Part shown: piece by piece, positions 33,182 to 33,653 of the stretch | Layout: each line of letters opens with the position of its first letter | How positions within the stretch are numbered: position 1 is the stretch's first letter | NCBI GenBank assembly: GCA_023229765.1 | Contig: JALNYO010000039.1 | Span: 1-33,653, forward strand | DNA from: Syntrophales bacterium | Lineage (GTDB): Bacteria > Desulfobacterota > Syntrophia > Syntrophales > UBA5619 | Length of the DNA: 33,653 nucleotides | Reading direction: 5' to 3' | Position numbers and translations under genes: made by a program | Notes under the pieces: model-generated | Database searches by the model: none | Told to the model about the DNA's origin: nothing | What the model saw: the letters and a program-made list of their open reading frames with translations, nothing else

Positions 33182-33653
33182 AATTTCCCTCCTGACAGGT
33201 TATCTCAAAGCGCTTATGCGGCGCTTGTCCACTCCTTGGCAAGCTTCACCCCGGCCATGGCATCCTTCCCATAGGCATCCGCGCTGGTATATTTTCTTAT
33301 ATCTTCATTGATCTGGCCGCCGCCGATCATGATCTTCACCTTGTCGCGCAGGCCGGCTCCTTGGATGGCGTCAATCGTCGACTTCATCGAGTCATAGGAA
33401 AGCGTCAGAAAGCCGCTTAAAGCAACAATCGCTGCGCCGCTCTCTTTGATCTTTTCGATAAACTTCTCCACCGGCACATCCACGCCCAGATCCAAAACCT
33501 CAAAGCCGTTGACGTCGAGCATAAAAACAACGATGTCCTTGCCGATGTCATGTATGTCCCCGGCAACCGTGCCGACGATAACCTTCCCCAGCCTTTTCAC
33601 CTCGGATGCCCCTTTCAGCTTCGGCTTAACCAGATCCGTCACCTCCTTGAGAA
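33156..33653 (-). repeat. Inverted repeat, right copy
   Basis: Reverse complement of 21541-22038 with no gaps and about ten substitutions by eye. It covers the corrinoid gene from codon 65 on, the same spacer and the first 26 bases of methyltransferase 2. The outer end is beyond the window. Confidence 0.9.
33214..33653 (-). CDS. Corrinoid methyl-carrier protein, copy 2 (cut by the window edge)
   Basis: The last 146 codons of a second corrinoid protein, running off the right edge. The cobalamin motif GDIHDIGKD is intact, as are the SGF and GGGQIN segments. Against copy 1 there are only three amino-acid changes (VPAEK to VPVEK, MKATID to MKSTID, KFAKEW to KLAKEW). The GTG at 33642 is not the start, because the frame continues upstream as LKEV, exactly as in copy 1. 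The spacer to methyltransferase 2 is identical to that of copy 1, including the ribosome binding site. It would serve the adjacent methyltransferase 2, but could equally serve methyltransferase 1. Confidence 0.95.
   Translation of the reverse strand, partial: LKEVTDLVKPKLKGASEVKRLGKVIVGTVAGDIHDIGKDIVVFMLDVNGFEVLDLGVDVPVEKFIEKIKESGAAIVALSGFLTLSYDSMKSTIDAIQGAGLRDKVKIMIGGGQINEDIRKYTSADAYGKDAMAGVKLAKEWTSAA

Noticed and set aside
33214..33642. GTG at 33642 as the start of the second corrinoid protein
   Set aside because: The reading frame continues upstream with the same residues as copy 1, so the gene is cut by the window edge rather than shortened.
1..33653. CRISPR arrays, tRNA or rRNA genes
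   Set aside because: No regularly spaced repeats, no cloverleaf-like segments and no rRNA-like conserved stretches were seen on either strand by eye.

Overview
The window looks like chromosome from an anaerobic Desulfobacterota-type bacterium, possibly Syntrophales-like. The taxon is an inference from gene content, not from a marker gene. Supporting features are corrinoid methyltransferase genes with their reductive activator, two TRAP uptake systems, a cytoplasmic Mo/W-bisMGD enzyme, a small FAD/ferredoxin pair and a cobalamin-salvage operon. There is no rRNA, tRNA or CRISPR array that I can recognise.

Region 1 (1-2538) is an AT-richer patch of small unrelated plus-strand genes: PilZ, a lipoprotein, a broken DUF1737-like gene and hicBA. 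It contains three imperfect palindromes at 119-208, 956-1048 and 1642-1698 with the layout of integron attC sites. This suggests a short gene-cassette array or a relic of one, with no integrase in view. Region 2 (2846-6348) is housekeeping: a small membrane protein, an Uup-type ABC-F ATPase, a cold-shock protein and a DUF188 protein.

Region 3 (6500-10512) is a cobalamin riboswitch with a terminator, followed by cobC-cobU-cobT-cobS-(cobQ remnant)-cobO. The intact genes are those for nucleotide-loop assembly and salvage. A 31-codon relic of cobyric acid synthase sits translationally coupled to cobS. Region 4 (10517-14126) holds an M48 metalloprotease lipoprotein, poorly known small envelope genes (one pair probably a frameshifted lipoprotein) and an MFS transporter.

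Region 5 (14291-33653) is the most interesting part. It is a corrinoid-dependent methyl-transfer locus. A minus-strand operon encodes a MetH-activation-domain-like protein, a RACE-type corrinoid activator and a pterin-binding methyltransferase. Divergent from it run a DctPQM TRAP transporter, a corrinoid protein and a UroD-fold methyltransferase. Then come a minus-strand operon (TAXI binding protein, fused TRAP permease, flavoprotein, ferredoxin), a plus-strand acetylene-hydratase-like Mo/W enzyme, and a second UroD-fold methyltransferase preceded by a second, nearly identical corrinoid gene cut by the window edge. The two corrinoid genes form an inverted repeat of at least 498 bp around about 11.1 kb, and identity drops abruptly a few codons into each methyltransferase gene. 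The likely logic is TRAP uptake of a methylated or methoxylated carboxylate, methyl transfer to a common corrinoid protein by one of two specialised methyltransferases, RACE-driven repair of Co(II), onward transfer to tetrahydrofolate, and redox processing of the demethylated compound. The cob operon would supply the cofactor. The actual substrate cannot be read from the sequence.
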